Notes: generated from the sequence alone by a model not told the origin. A DNA stretch of 8,078 bases from Porphyromonadaceae bacterium (GCA_003517675.1 DPAC01000036.1:1-8078); one strand, 5' to 3'; numbered from the stretch's first letter, positions 1 through 6,483 are shown. Numbers and translations are program-made.

Positions 1-164
1 TTAGGCAAAAAGGTCGATAATGGAACAAAAATAAGCCATTTATTCCAATATTCATGGATTATATGCCTTTTTTTACATATTCATATCAGCTACTTTTATT
101 GAACCAAAACGGGAGTAGAAAATGCAACCGGCTGACAAATTAGTTACTTTAAATAAAACTCACG
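1..164. other. Intergenic region upstream of the radical SAM gene
   Basis: This A/T-rich stretch has no credible coding sequence. The best promoter-like signal is TACTTTTA at 91-98, which matches five of the six fixed bases of the Bacteroidota -7 box TAnnTTTG, but there is no convincing TTG about 19 bases upstream. I see no clear hairpin with a T-tract that would mark the end of an earlier gene. Confidence 0.5.
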
Positions 165-1514
165 ATGAAACAAAATTTAGGTAGCAGTCTGGCAAGTTTT
201 GGGTTGAAACAGGCTTTTTCCTATTTGGAAAGCAATCCCCAGAAAAATATGCCCCAACTGATCAAATGGGCAGAGAAATTCGACTGGAAAGGAAATTATT
301 CCAGAGAAATTAGGGGTGTAAAGAAATCACTTTCTGATCCGGATAACAATTGGAATATCTTTGTCAACAAATTCTGGGAACTTGATCCAGGGATTCGGAA
401 AAAAACATTTGAGAATTTTTTCGTGAACGGTGTTTTTCGTGCAAGGAACAAACTGGACGAATCGCGTGCCAGGTATCAGTGTAATGTGCCCTGGGCAATT
501 TTGATGGACCCTACATCAGCCTGTAATTTGAGATGCACCGGTTGCTGGGCCGCCGATTACGGGAACAAGATGAATATGAGTTACGAGACGCTCGACGATA
601 TCATCCGGCAGGGAAAAGAACTGGGTACCTATTTTTATATCTTTTCGGGGGGTGAACCCCTGATCAGGAAAAAAGATATTATCCGGCTGTGCGAAAAACA
701 CAACGATTGCATGTTTCTTGCTTTTACCAACGCAACGCTCATTGACGAAGCTTTTGCCAATGAAATGCTGCGTGTTAAAAACTTTATACCGGCCATCAGC
801 CTGGAGGGTTTTGAAAAGGAAACTGACTCCCGCCGTGGAGAAGGGACATTTAAAGCGGTTGAAAAAGCGATGGATATCCTTCACAGCAAGAAATTGTTAT
901 TCGGTGTCTCATGTACGTATACCCGTGCCAATACGGAAGTGATCGGCAGTGAGAAATATTTTGATTTTATGATCGACAAAGGGGCCATGTTTGCCTGGTT
1001 CTTTACCTACATGCCGGTTGGCGTGAATGCTGTTCCCGAGTTGCTGGCAACACCGGAACAGAGAAAATTCATGTATCAGCAGATTCGCAAATTCAGAAGA
1101 AGCAAACCTCTTTTTACCATGGACTTCTGGAATGACGGCGAATATGTGAACGGTTGTATCGCCGGCGGGCGCAACTATCTGCACATCAATGCGAATGGCG
1201 ATATAGAACCGTGTGCATTTATTCATTATTCCGATTCAAATATTCACGAAACTACCTTATTGGAAGCATATCAATCTCCTCTTTTTATGCAATATAAACA
1301 GAATCAACCGTTCAGTGAAAATATGCTGCGCCCCTGTCCTTTGCTGGATCACGAACATAAACTGGCCGAAATGGTTGATAAAACAGAAGCGATATCAACC
1401 GATCTGGAACATCCGGAAGATGTGGACGATCTTTGTGCAAAGACTGTGAATGCAGCAAAAAACTGGAAACCGGTTGCGGATGAATTGTGGAGACAAGCGC
1501 CTTCACCAAACTAA
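165..1514 (+). CDS. Radical SAM protein with C-terminal SPASM-like cysteines
   Basis: This 449-residue cytoplasmic protein is a predicted radical S-adenosylmethionine enzyme of the broad MoaA/NifB/PqqE group (COG0535-like). The cluster-binding motif CNLRCTGC gives Cys120, Cys124 and Cys127 for the 4Fe-4S cluster that cleaves SAM. SGGEP at 161-165 is the usual SAM-contacting motif, and ISLEG at 211-215 fits a later barrel strand. Further cysteines at 331, 350 (in GDIEPC) and 391 (in RPCP) lie where SPASM or twitch domains bind an auxiliary cluster, but fewer are present than in a full seven-cysteine SPASM domain. About 110 residues precede the radical SAM core; they have no motif I recognise. 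The ATG at 165 follows an A/T-rich leader without a strong ribosome site; the next in-frame Met is residue 29. The gene stands alone, with 438 non-coding bases after it, so context does not reveal its substrate. The family call is firm; the reaction is unknown. Confidence 0.93.
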   Translation: MKQNLGSSLASFGLKQAFSYLESNPQKNMPQLIKWAEKFDWKGNYSREIRGVKKSLSDPDNNWNIFVNKFWELDPGIRKKTFENFFVNGVFRARNKLDESRARYQCNVPWAILMDPTSACNLRCTGCWAADYGNKMNMSYETLDDIIRQGKELGTYFYIFSGGEPLIRKKDIIRLCEKHNDCMFLAFTNATLIDEAFANEMLRVKNFIPAISLEGFEKETDSRRGEGTFKAVEKAMDILHSKKLLFGVSCTYTRANTEVIGSEKYFDFMIDKGAMFAWFFTYMPVGVNAVPELLATPEQRKFMYQQIRKFRRSKPLFTMDFWNDGEYVNGCIAGGRNYLHINANGDIEPCAFIHYSDSNIHETTLLEAYQSPLFMQYKQNQPFSENMLRPCPLLDHEHKLAEMVDKTEAISTDLEHPEDVDDLCAKTVNAAKNWKPVADELWRQAPSPN

Positions 1515-1539
1515 ACTTGTGGGTAAAAAAAACTATATT

Positions 1540-1576
1540 CAGGGCTATTTCTTTCAGACTTTTTGAGCCTGTTTTT
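1540..1576 (+). terminator. Possible weak terminator of the radical SAM gene
   Basis: CAGGGCT at 1540-1546 can pair with AGCCTG at 1566-1571 if one G is bulged, leaving a loop of about 19 bases, and five T residues (1572-1576) follow directly. The position, 26 bases after the stop codon, is right for an intrinsic terminator. The stem is short and the loop long, so the call is tentative. Confidence 0.4.
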
Positions 1577-1597
1577 ATCCAATTCGGAATAATTAGC

Positions 1598-1605
1598 TAT
1601 ATTTG
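1598..1605 (+). promoter_or_regulatory. Candidate Bacteroidota -7 box upstream of the glycan operon
   Basis: TATATTTG is a full match to the TAnnTTTG -7 element used by the primary sigma factor of Bacteroidota. No TTG is found 17-23 bases upstream; the nearest is at 1563-1565, which is too far, so the -33 half is weak or missing. If used, it would give the operon starting at 1953 an untranslated leader of roughly 340 bases, or drive a small RNA in this gap. No closer full match was found before the operon. Confidence 0.4.
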
Positions 1606-1952
1606 CCGGTTCAATCAGGGTATCTGATACAACACGCTCCCACTTTTTCCGAAGTGTGTGGTTATTTGCACCTTATGGAGAGAATCAAAGGGAGGATTTC
1701 CGGAATGAATTGCTTATCTCCTTTACCCAAGTGAGTATTCTTAATCATTTGAGTAACAGGCATATAAGCAAATGTTACTATTATTTATAACTTCTTGATT
1801 CTTAATGCTTTATTCAAAATGACTTGCTTAATGAAGATAAGCAGTTAAAATGAATACATTGGCTTTTCAAAAACAAATTAGAGTCAAAGAGGGAATACCG
1901 GAAATGATTTAGATCGGGTGCAATGCTATATCAGACTCATTAATATATAGAA
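1606..1952. other. Non-coding gap with inverted repeats before the glycan operon
   Basis: This stretch has no credible gene. It holds nested inverted repeats: TGCTTATC at 1711-1718 pairs perfectly with GATAAGCA at 1836-1843, and inside that span AGTAACA at 1752-1758 pairs perfectly with TGTTACT at 1773-1779 over a 14-base loop. CTTAATG occurs at 1801-1807 and again at 1827-1833. A roughly 30-base imperfect repeat occurs near 1681 and 1880. This could be a structured leader, a small RNA or old intergenic DNA; no known riboswitch class is recognised. Confidence 0.4.
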
Positions 1953-1958
1953 ATGAGT
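1935..1958 (+). promoter_or_regulatory. Small hairpin covering the GT2 start codon
   Basis: ACTCATT at 1935-1941 is the exact reverse complement of AATGAGT at 1952-1958, with a 10-base A/T-rich loop. The 3' arm contains the ATG of the glycosyltransferase gene at 1953-1955, so folding of the mRNA would hide the start codon. The stem has only two G-C pairs, so it may be weak, and a regulatory role is inference. Confidence 0.35.
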
Positions 1959-2696
1959 GAAAAGGAAAATAGTACCGGAGATTACAGGTTTACCATTATT
2001 ATTCCTGTATATAACGAAGAAGAGAACCTCTACACATTGGAAGAAAAACTACGACAATTTTTGACACATTCCTTTTTTCAGGCATGCGTTTTGTTTGTAG
2101 ACGACGGATCAAAAGATGACAGTCTGCGCAGAATCCAGGAAATATGTGCCCGTAACCCATCGTTCTTTTATCTCCGACTCGAAAAAAACGGAGGGTTAAG
2201 CGCCGCCCTGAAAGCCGGTATCGACCATACTTTTTCCGATTATGTGGGATATATGGATGCAGACCTGCAGACCGACCCAGAGGATTTTAATCTGTTGCTC
2301 CGGGATATTGAAGGGTATGAAATTGTAACCGGTATAAGGGCCAACCGCAAAGATTCGTTTTTTAAAAATCTGCAATCGAAAATTGCAAACGGCTACCGGC
2401 GTATGATGACGCATGACAGGGTTTCGGATACCGGATGTCCGCTGAAGGTGATGCACACCAATGCAGCCAAGCGTATTCCTTTCTTCAATGGCATGCACCG
2501 GTTCCTGCCTGCATTGATACTGCTGCAAAACGGGAAGGTGAAACAGACGCTAGTACGCCACTATCCGCGGTTAGCCGGCACATCAAAATATCATCTGAGG
2601 AATCGTTTATACGGGCCGTTTATCGATTGTTTCGCCTATCGCTGGATGAAAAAAAGATATATCAACTATCATGTTCATGAAAATAACCTTGACTAA
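1953..2696 (+). CDS. Family 2 glycosyltransferase, polyprenyl-phosphate sugar synthase type
   Basis: This 247-residue protein is a GT-A fold glycosyltransferase that probably moves a sugar from a nucleotide sugar to a polyprenyl phosphate on the cytoplasmic face of the inner membrane, like ArnC, RgtE or dolichol-phosphate mannose synthase. IIPVYNEEENL at 16-26 is the nucleotide-binding start, VDDGSKDDS at 49-57 the second acidic motif, and DADLQTDPED at 102-111 carries the metal-binding DxD. The region HYPRLAGTSKYHLRNRLYG at 203-221 matches the lipid-acceptor region common in the DPM1/ArnC branch. It is shorter than ArnC and has no C-terminal pair of membrane helices, so it is predicted to be soluble or peripheral. 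The start at 1953 lies in a small inverted repeat. It is the first gene of a four-gene operon, two bases ahead of the LAB_N gene. The family is certain; the sugar is not shown by the sequence. Confidence 0.92.
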   Translation: MSEKENSTGDYRFTIIIPVYNEEENLYTLEEKLRQFLTHSFFQACVLFVDDGSKDDSLRRIQEICARNPSFFYLRLEKNGGLSAALKAGIDHTFSDYVGYMDADLQTDPEDFNLLLRDIEGYEIVTGIRANRKDSFFKNLQSKIANGYRRMMTHDRVSDTGCPLKVMHTNAAKRIPFFNGMHRFLPALILLQNGKVKQTLVRHYPRLAGTSKYHLRNRLYGPFIDCFAYRWMKKRYINYHVHENNLD

Positions 2697-2698
2697 AG

Positions 2699-3340
2699 AT
2701 GCAGGAGAATAATATCTGGATTTTTGCGATCGGTTTTCTGGCCCAGCTCTTTTTCTCTGCCCGCATCCTTTATCAGTGGATTGCGTCCGAAAAAGCCGGA
2801 AAAGTGCTATCTCCGCCTGTCTTTTGGATATTAAGCATTGCCGGTTCGTACCTGTTATTTATCTATGGCGTGCTGCGGAATGATTTTGCCATTATACTCG
2901 GCCAGTTTATGGCTTATTATATCTATATGTGGAATCTGAACATGCAAGGCCAGTGGAAAAGAATAGCAGGTATCATCAAAGTAGTTCTGATCCTGACTCC
3001 CTTAGTGGCTACAGGATTTATGCTTCGGGATCTTTCAGGGTTCGCCAACACCTTTTTGCATAATAAAGCGGTGCCCCTGTGGCTGCTGCTATTCGGTTTG
3101 GCAGGTCAGGTAACATTTGCATTGCGATTCATTTATCAGTTTATCTATTCGGCTGCCCATCACCAATCAGTGCTCCCCATCGGGTTCTGGATCATTAGTC
3201 TGCTGGGTTCTTCTATGATCATTGCTTATGCTATTTTCCGGCTCGATCCGGTGCTGATTCTGGGACAGTCGTTCGGGTTTATCGCCTACACCCGGAATAT
3301 CATGATCGGCTTTAAAAACAAAAAAAATCAGTATATATGA
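2699..3340 (+). CDS. Membrane protein with two tandem LAB_N domains
   Basis: This 213-residue integral membrane protein contains two copies of the lipid A biosynthesis N-terminal domain (LAB_N, a small three-helix module related to PQ-loop/SemiSWEET proteins). Copy 1 covers about residues 8-81 and copy 2 about 129-203. They share the pattern Q-F-R-YQ, then P-FW-S--GS, then GQ-Y: compare ARILYQW with LRFIYQF, PPVFWILSIAGS with PIGFWIISLLGS, and ILGQFMAYYIY with ILGQSFGFIAY. One more hydrophobic segment at about 89-109 joins them, giving a 3+1+3 helix plan. LAB_N proteins often sit beside ArnC/DPM-like and ArnT-like enzymes, and a role in moving or handling the lipid-linked sugar is plausible but unproven. 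The gene starts two bases after the GT2 stop and its stop overlaps the next start in ATGA, so translation is probably coupled. Confidence 0.9.
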   Translation: MQENNIWIFAIGFLAQLFFSARILYQWIASEKAGKVLSPPVFWILSIAGSYLLFIYGVLRNDFAIILGQFMAYYIYMWNLNMQGQWKRIAGIIKVVLILTPLVATGFMLRDLSGFANTFLHNKAVPLWLLLFGLAGQVTFALRFIYQFIYSAAHHQSVLPIGFWIISLLGSSMIIAYAIFRLDPVLILGQSFGFIAYTRNIMIGFKNKKNQYI

Positions 3341-4884
3341 ACAATAAACGAATTTATCTTTTTTGGTTTGTTGCCCTGTTACCTGCTATGATTTTGCGTG
3401 ACTACACGCCAGTGAACGAGTTGCGCTATCTGAGCATTGTTGACGAAGCGCTTCGCAACGGAAATATCTTCACCTTTACCAACCAGGGAGAAATTTACGC
3501 GGATAAACCCCCACTCCATTTCTGGTTGATGATGATCGGGAAACTGATACTGGGAGAACACCGGATTTGGTATTATTCTTTGTTGTCATTTGTTCCGGCA
3601 CTTGTTATCGTTACCACGATGACGAAATGGATCCGTCGGGAAAACGGGGAAAGCGAAACCACAGCTCCGCTGATGCTGATGACTACCGGACTGTTTACCG
3701 GTGCTGCCATGATTGTTCGCATGGACATGTTGATGAACATGTTTATCGTTTTATCCCTGTACACCTTTTATAAAATGTACCGGGAAGAAGGCCGGAAACG
3801 AGACGGTTGGCTATTTCCGGTCTATCTGTTTCTGGCGCTCTTCTCAAAAGGGCCGTTGGGCTTATTGATCCCTTTTGTCTCAACCGTCACCTTTTTGATC
3901 TACAAAAAGAAACTGTCCGATTTTACACATTACTGGGGATGGAAGACCTTTCTGATTATTCTGACAGGCTGCATTGTTTGGTTTGCAGGTGTTTACATTG
4001 AAGGTGGAAATGAATACCTGAACAATCTGCTTGTCCACCAGACGGTAGACAGGGGCATCAACTCCTTTCACCACAAAGAACCTTTTTATTATTATGCCGT
4101 ATCCATCTGGTATTCACTGGCACCTTGGTCACTGTTGGCAATTGGCCTCCTTATTGCCGGCTTGTACAAGAAAAGAATAAACAGTACGCTGGAACAATTT
4201 TTTGCCACAATAATACTCTCAACCTTTGTTTTACTCTCGTTGATCAGTTCCAAAATAGAAATTTACTCACTGCCTCTTATACCTTTCTTCATCTATCTTA
4301 CGGTGCTGCTTTTCAATAAATTCGATAGGCAAAACCGATGGATCAAAATAGCCCTGGCCATCCCGGCAAGTATATTCATTTTTACCCTGCCAACCATTAT
4401 CTATCTTGGGAGAACAGATGAGATGCGCTATCTGTCAACGCCGCTCGTGTATGCAGGAGCCGGAATACTCACCATCACCGGATTGCTTATCCTCTATCAT
4501 TTATATAAAAAGAAAGATACATACCGGTCAATCCATACCTTGTCACTGGGTTTTTTATTGGCAGTCTTTGTCATCGGCTGGTCTATGCCTCAGTTAAACA
4601 GTCAGCTTGGCTTGGGTAATCTTTGCCAAAAAGCAATGGAATTGGCTGAAAAACACTCGATTGATGACTATTGGGTATATCATATCTCACGCGCTGAGAA
4701 TATGGATGTTTATCTGGGAAAAGATATCATCAAAGTGGATAAAGATGATTTCGTGAAACAGCCTCTTGAAAACAGGTTACTTATGTTGCGGGTGAAAGAC
4801 ATAAAAAACGATCCGGAGCTATACAATGCCATAGCAACCAAGGAGCAATATCAGATTGGAAAATATATGATAGTAATTTTTTAA
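3337..4884 (+). CDS. Family 39 membrane glycosyltransferase (ArnT/PMT-like)
   Basis: This 515-residue protein is a multi-pass membrane transferase with roughly ten or eleven hydrophobic segments, of the family that takes a sugar from a polyprenyl phosphate and puts it on lipid A, LPS core, protein or another acceptor at the periplasmic face. Family landmarks in order are NELRYLSIVDEAL at 27-39 (the first periplasmic loop), YADKPPLHFW at 54-63, the acidic Asp130 in VRMDMLMNMF, FSKGPLGLLIP at 169-179, HHKEPFYYY at 245-253 and APWS at 262-265. About 95 residues after the last membrane segment form a soluble tail, shorter than the periplasmic domain usual for ArnT. The catalytic loop reads NE where E. 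coli ArnT has DE (PDETRYAEI), so the usual Asp is Asn27. The start overlaps the LAB_N stop by four bases, and the epimerase gene follows after seven. The family call is strong; donor and acceptor are inferred from context. Confidence 0.92.
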   Translation: MNNKRIYLFWFVALLPAMILRDYTPVNELRYLSIVDEALRNGNIFTFTNQGEIYADKPPLHFWLMMIGKLILGEHRIWYYSLLSFVPALVIVTTMTKWIRRENGESETTAPLMLMTTGLFTGAAMIVRMDMLMNMFIVLSLYTFYKMYREEGRKRDGWLFPVYLFLALFSKGPLGLLIPFVSTVTFLIYKKKLSDFTHYWGWKTFLIILTGCIVWFAGVYIEGGNEYLNNLLVHQTVDRGINSFHHKEPFYYYAVSIWYSLAPWSLLAIGLLIAGLYKKRINSTLEQFFATIILSTFVLLSLISSKIEIYSLPLIPFFIYLTVLLFNKFDRQNRWIKIALAIPASIFIFTLPTIIYLGRTDEMRYLSTPLVYAGAGILTITGLLILYHLYKKKDTYRSIHTLSLGFLLAVFVIGWSMPQLNSQLGLGNLCQKAMELAEKHSIDDYWVYHISRAENMDVYLGKDIIKVDKDDFVKQPLENRLLMLRVKDIKNDPELYNAIATKEQYQIGKYMIVIF

Positions 4885-4891
4885 AACAAAG

Positions 4892-5905
4892 ATGATGAAA
4901 ATACTGGTTACGGGTGCAGCCGGGTTTATTGGATTTCACGTTGTGCAGGCCCTGCTGCGCCAGGGACACAGGGTTATCGGCATCGATAATATCAACCCCT
5001 ATTACGACGTACGACTGAAATATGCCCGCCTGCAGGAGACAGGCATCGATGAAAATGAAATCAAACCGGGGGTATGTGTGCAAAGCAATCTCTTTGATTC
5101 GTATCAATTTATCAGAATGGATTTGAACGATAGAGAACGTCTGTATGCTCTCTTTGAAACGGAAAACTTTTCCCATGTCGTTCATCTTGCGGCACAGGCG
5201 GGAGTCAGGTATTCGATCCAAAACCCGTTTGCCTATATCGATGCGAATATCTCAGGGTTTATCAATTTATTGGAAGCCTGCCGGCATCATCCGGTAAACC
5301 ATCTTGTCTATGCCAGTTCCAGCAGTGTTTATGGGACCAATACACATACACCCTTTAATGAGTCCGATGTGACCGATACCCCGGTCAGCCTCTATGCAGC
5401 CACCAAAAAAGCGAATGAACTGATGGCTTACGCCTATGCCGCACTCTATCATATCCCGGCTACCGGCATTCGCTTTTTCACGGTTTATGGGCCCTGGGGA
5501 CGCCCCGACATGGCTCCCGCCCTGTTCATGTCGGCCATCCTGAAGGGTGAACCCATCCGGCTCTTTAACCAGGGAAACATGGAACGTGATTTCACCTATA
5601 TTGACGATATCGTAAAAGGTGTGCTGAAAATTTTACCTTCACCTCCGGTCGCGGAAACACCCCATGCCATATACAATATGGGTTGTGCCAATCCTGTAAA
5701 ATTAACCGACTTCCTCACGGTGATTGAAAATGTAACAGGAAAGAAAGCAATCGTGAAAATGACGGAGATGCAACCGGGCGATGTAGTTTCCACCTATGCC
5801 GATACCTCACGCCTGAAAAAGGATTTCAATTACCAACCCTCTACATCAATAAAAACGGGGATCAACAGCTTTTACCAATGGTTCACCGAATTCTACAATG
5901 AATAA
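4892..5905 (+). CDS. NAD-dependent epimerase, probably UDP-glucuronate 4-epimerase
   Basis: This 337-residue cytoplasmic enzyme is an extended short-chain dehydrogenase/reductase acting on a nucleotide sugar. TGAAGFIG at 7-14 is the NAD-binding glycine motif, and Asp32 at the end of the second strand fits NAD rather than NADP. ASSSSVYG at 141-148 gives the catalytic Ser/Thr region, and Tyr168 and Lys172 form the YxxxK pair. YGPWGRPDMA at 199-208 and RDFTYIDD at 232-239 are typical of the UDP-glucuronate 4-epimerase group (LpsL, CapI), as is the length of about 335-340 residues and the early INPYYDVRLK segment. The expected reaction is UDP-glucuronate to UDP-galacturonate. ATGATG gives two possible starts, 4892 and 4895; the first is used here. 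It is the last gene of the operon and would supply the sugar donor for the GT2 enzyme. Substrate choice between close SDR families cannot be proved by eye. Confidence 0.9.
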   Translation: MMKILVTGAAGFIGFHVVQALLRQGHRVIGIDNINPYYDVRLKYARLQETGIDENEIKPGVCVQSNLFDSYQFIRMDLNDRERLYALFETENFSHVVHLAAQAGVRYSIQNPFAYIDANISGFINLLEACRHHPVNHLVYASSSSVYGTNTHTPFNESDVTDTPVSLYAATKKANELMAYAYAALYHIPATGIRFFTVYGPWGRPDMAPALFMSAILKGEPIRLFNQGNMERDFTYIDDIVKGVLKILPSPPVAETPHAIYNMGCANPVKLTDFLTVIENVTGKKAIVKMTEMQPGDVVSTYADTSRLKKDFNYQPSTSIKTGINSFYQWFTEFYNE

Positions 5906-5906
5906 A

Positions 5907-5940
5907 CAAGTTTTTTCCCCTGGTTGGGAGAATCAACTTG
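5907..5940 (+). terminator. Hairpin just after the glycan operon
   Basis: CAAGTT at 5907-5912 pairs perfectly with AACTTG at 5935-5940, and a partial inner stem brings CCC at 5918-5920 against GGG at 5926-5928 around a five-base loop. It begins one base after the epimerase stop codon. No T-tract follows, so it may stabilise the mRNA end or be a non-canonical terminator rather than a standard intrinsic one. Confidence 0.4.
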
Positions 5941-6045
5941 ATAGAAAATAAAAAGATGATACTGGATAGATTACCTGACGACAACACCGGTAAAGAGCCA
6001 TCAGCCAGGACAACGGCAGGGATCCACAGGCGGGGTATCGCGTAG

Positions 6046-6219
6046 CTTGTTCCTGCAGCACCTGGTACAAGTTGCCCGGTTGCGCAAATGGTACTGGAGC
6101 TCTCGAACACGATGCGGTACCTGATTTATGAGACCGAGCAAAAAATGGTGCCGGTGGTAAAAGAACAGTATTTTATCCGGAATTATCTCGATCTGGGAAA
6201 AACACGTCTCTTATCCTGA
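6046..6219 (+). pseudogene. Remnant of a LytS-type sensor histidine kinase
   Basis: The frame read from 6046 to the TGA at 6217-6219 encodes a piece that matches the segment just after the phospho-acceptor histidine region in LytS/YehU-type kinases (His_kinase, PF06580): LSNTMRYLIYE, then VPVVKEQ, then FIRNYLDLGKTR. The family pattern is LS-LMRY-LY, VPL-KE and I-NYI-L-K-R. The clear match covers only about 6085-6210. The same frame has a TAG at 6043-6045, and the HFLFN box that should lie upstream and the N and G ATP-binding boxes that should lie downstream are absent. A short open stretch before the TAG (ATG at 5956) does not look like any kinase segment. It is therefore a broken fragment, probably an old relative of kinases such as the one at the right end of this window. 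An uncharacterised small protein starting at ATG 6088 is possible but less likely. Confidence 0.65.
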
Positions 6220-6415
6220 AAATATACCCAAACTTCGGGAACACACTTGAAATGAACGGTAAGCAATCAGCTGTTTGACGGAGTTACAAAGATGAAATAA
6301 ACAAGATACTGGGAACAAGTGTATAAACCACTGGAACAGAAGCATGGGAAAAGAGGGTTTAGACCTGCATAAAGAAAGATAGAAAAAATCTATTTCATAT
6401 TGACGGGAAAACAGG
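6220..6415. other. Gap between kinase remnant and dps promoter, no intact gene
   Basis: No intact gene is visible. In the frame that continues from the kinase remnant, 6301-6420 reads as two short stop-separated stretches with pieces such as RYWEQVYKPLEQ and RKIEKIYFILTGKQVDA. The second faintly recalls the C-terminal end of IS110-type transposases, but the match is too short to claim. The region may be decayed coding DNA. Confidence 0.35.
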
Positions 6416-6445
6416 TTGATGCTATCATTTTTATTCATATATTTG
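6416..6445 (+). promoter_or_regulatory. Bacteroidota-type promoter of dps
   Basis: TTG at 6416-6418 is the -33 element and TATATTTG at 6438-6445 is a full match to the TAnnTTTG -7 element, with 19 bases between them, the spacing expected for the Bacteroidota primary sigma factor. Transcription would start near 6450, leaving a leader of about 30 bases before the dps ATG. Confidence 0.75.
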
Positions 6446-6483
6446 CATTAGATATAAACAAAAACAATTAAAGTAGAAGTCGT

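Noticed and set aside
516..884. Open frame of 122 codons on the minus strand
   Set aside because: It lies wholly inside the radical SAM gene, opposite the cluster-binding region, and its product shows no recognisable motif.
1675..1734. Short reading frame of 19 codons in the gap before the glycan operon
   Set aside because: It is too short, has no clear ribosome site and no sign of conservation; a leader peptide role cannot be supported.
4781..5221. Open frame of 146 codons on the minus strand
   Set aside because: It overlaps the end of the GT39 gene and the start of the epimerase gene, both with clear family motifs, and encodes nothing recognisable.
5883..6110. Open frame of 75 codons on the minus strand after the epimerase
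   Set aside because: It overlaps the epimerase end and lies opposite the kinase remnant; no family pattern, start signal or promoter supports it.
6211..6438. Open frame of 75 codons on the minus strand before dps
   Set aside because: The product is rich in Ser, Phe and Cys without a clear helix or domain, and it would overlap the dps promoter; no ribosome site or promoter was seen.
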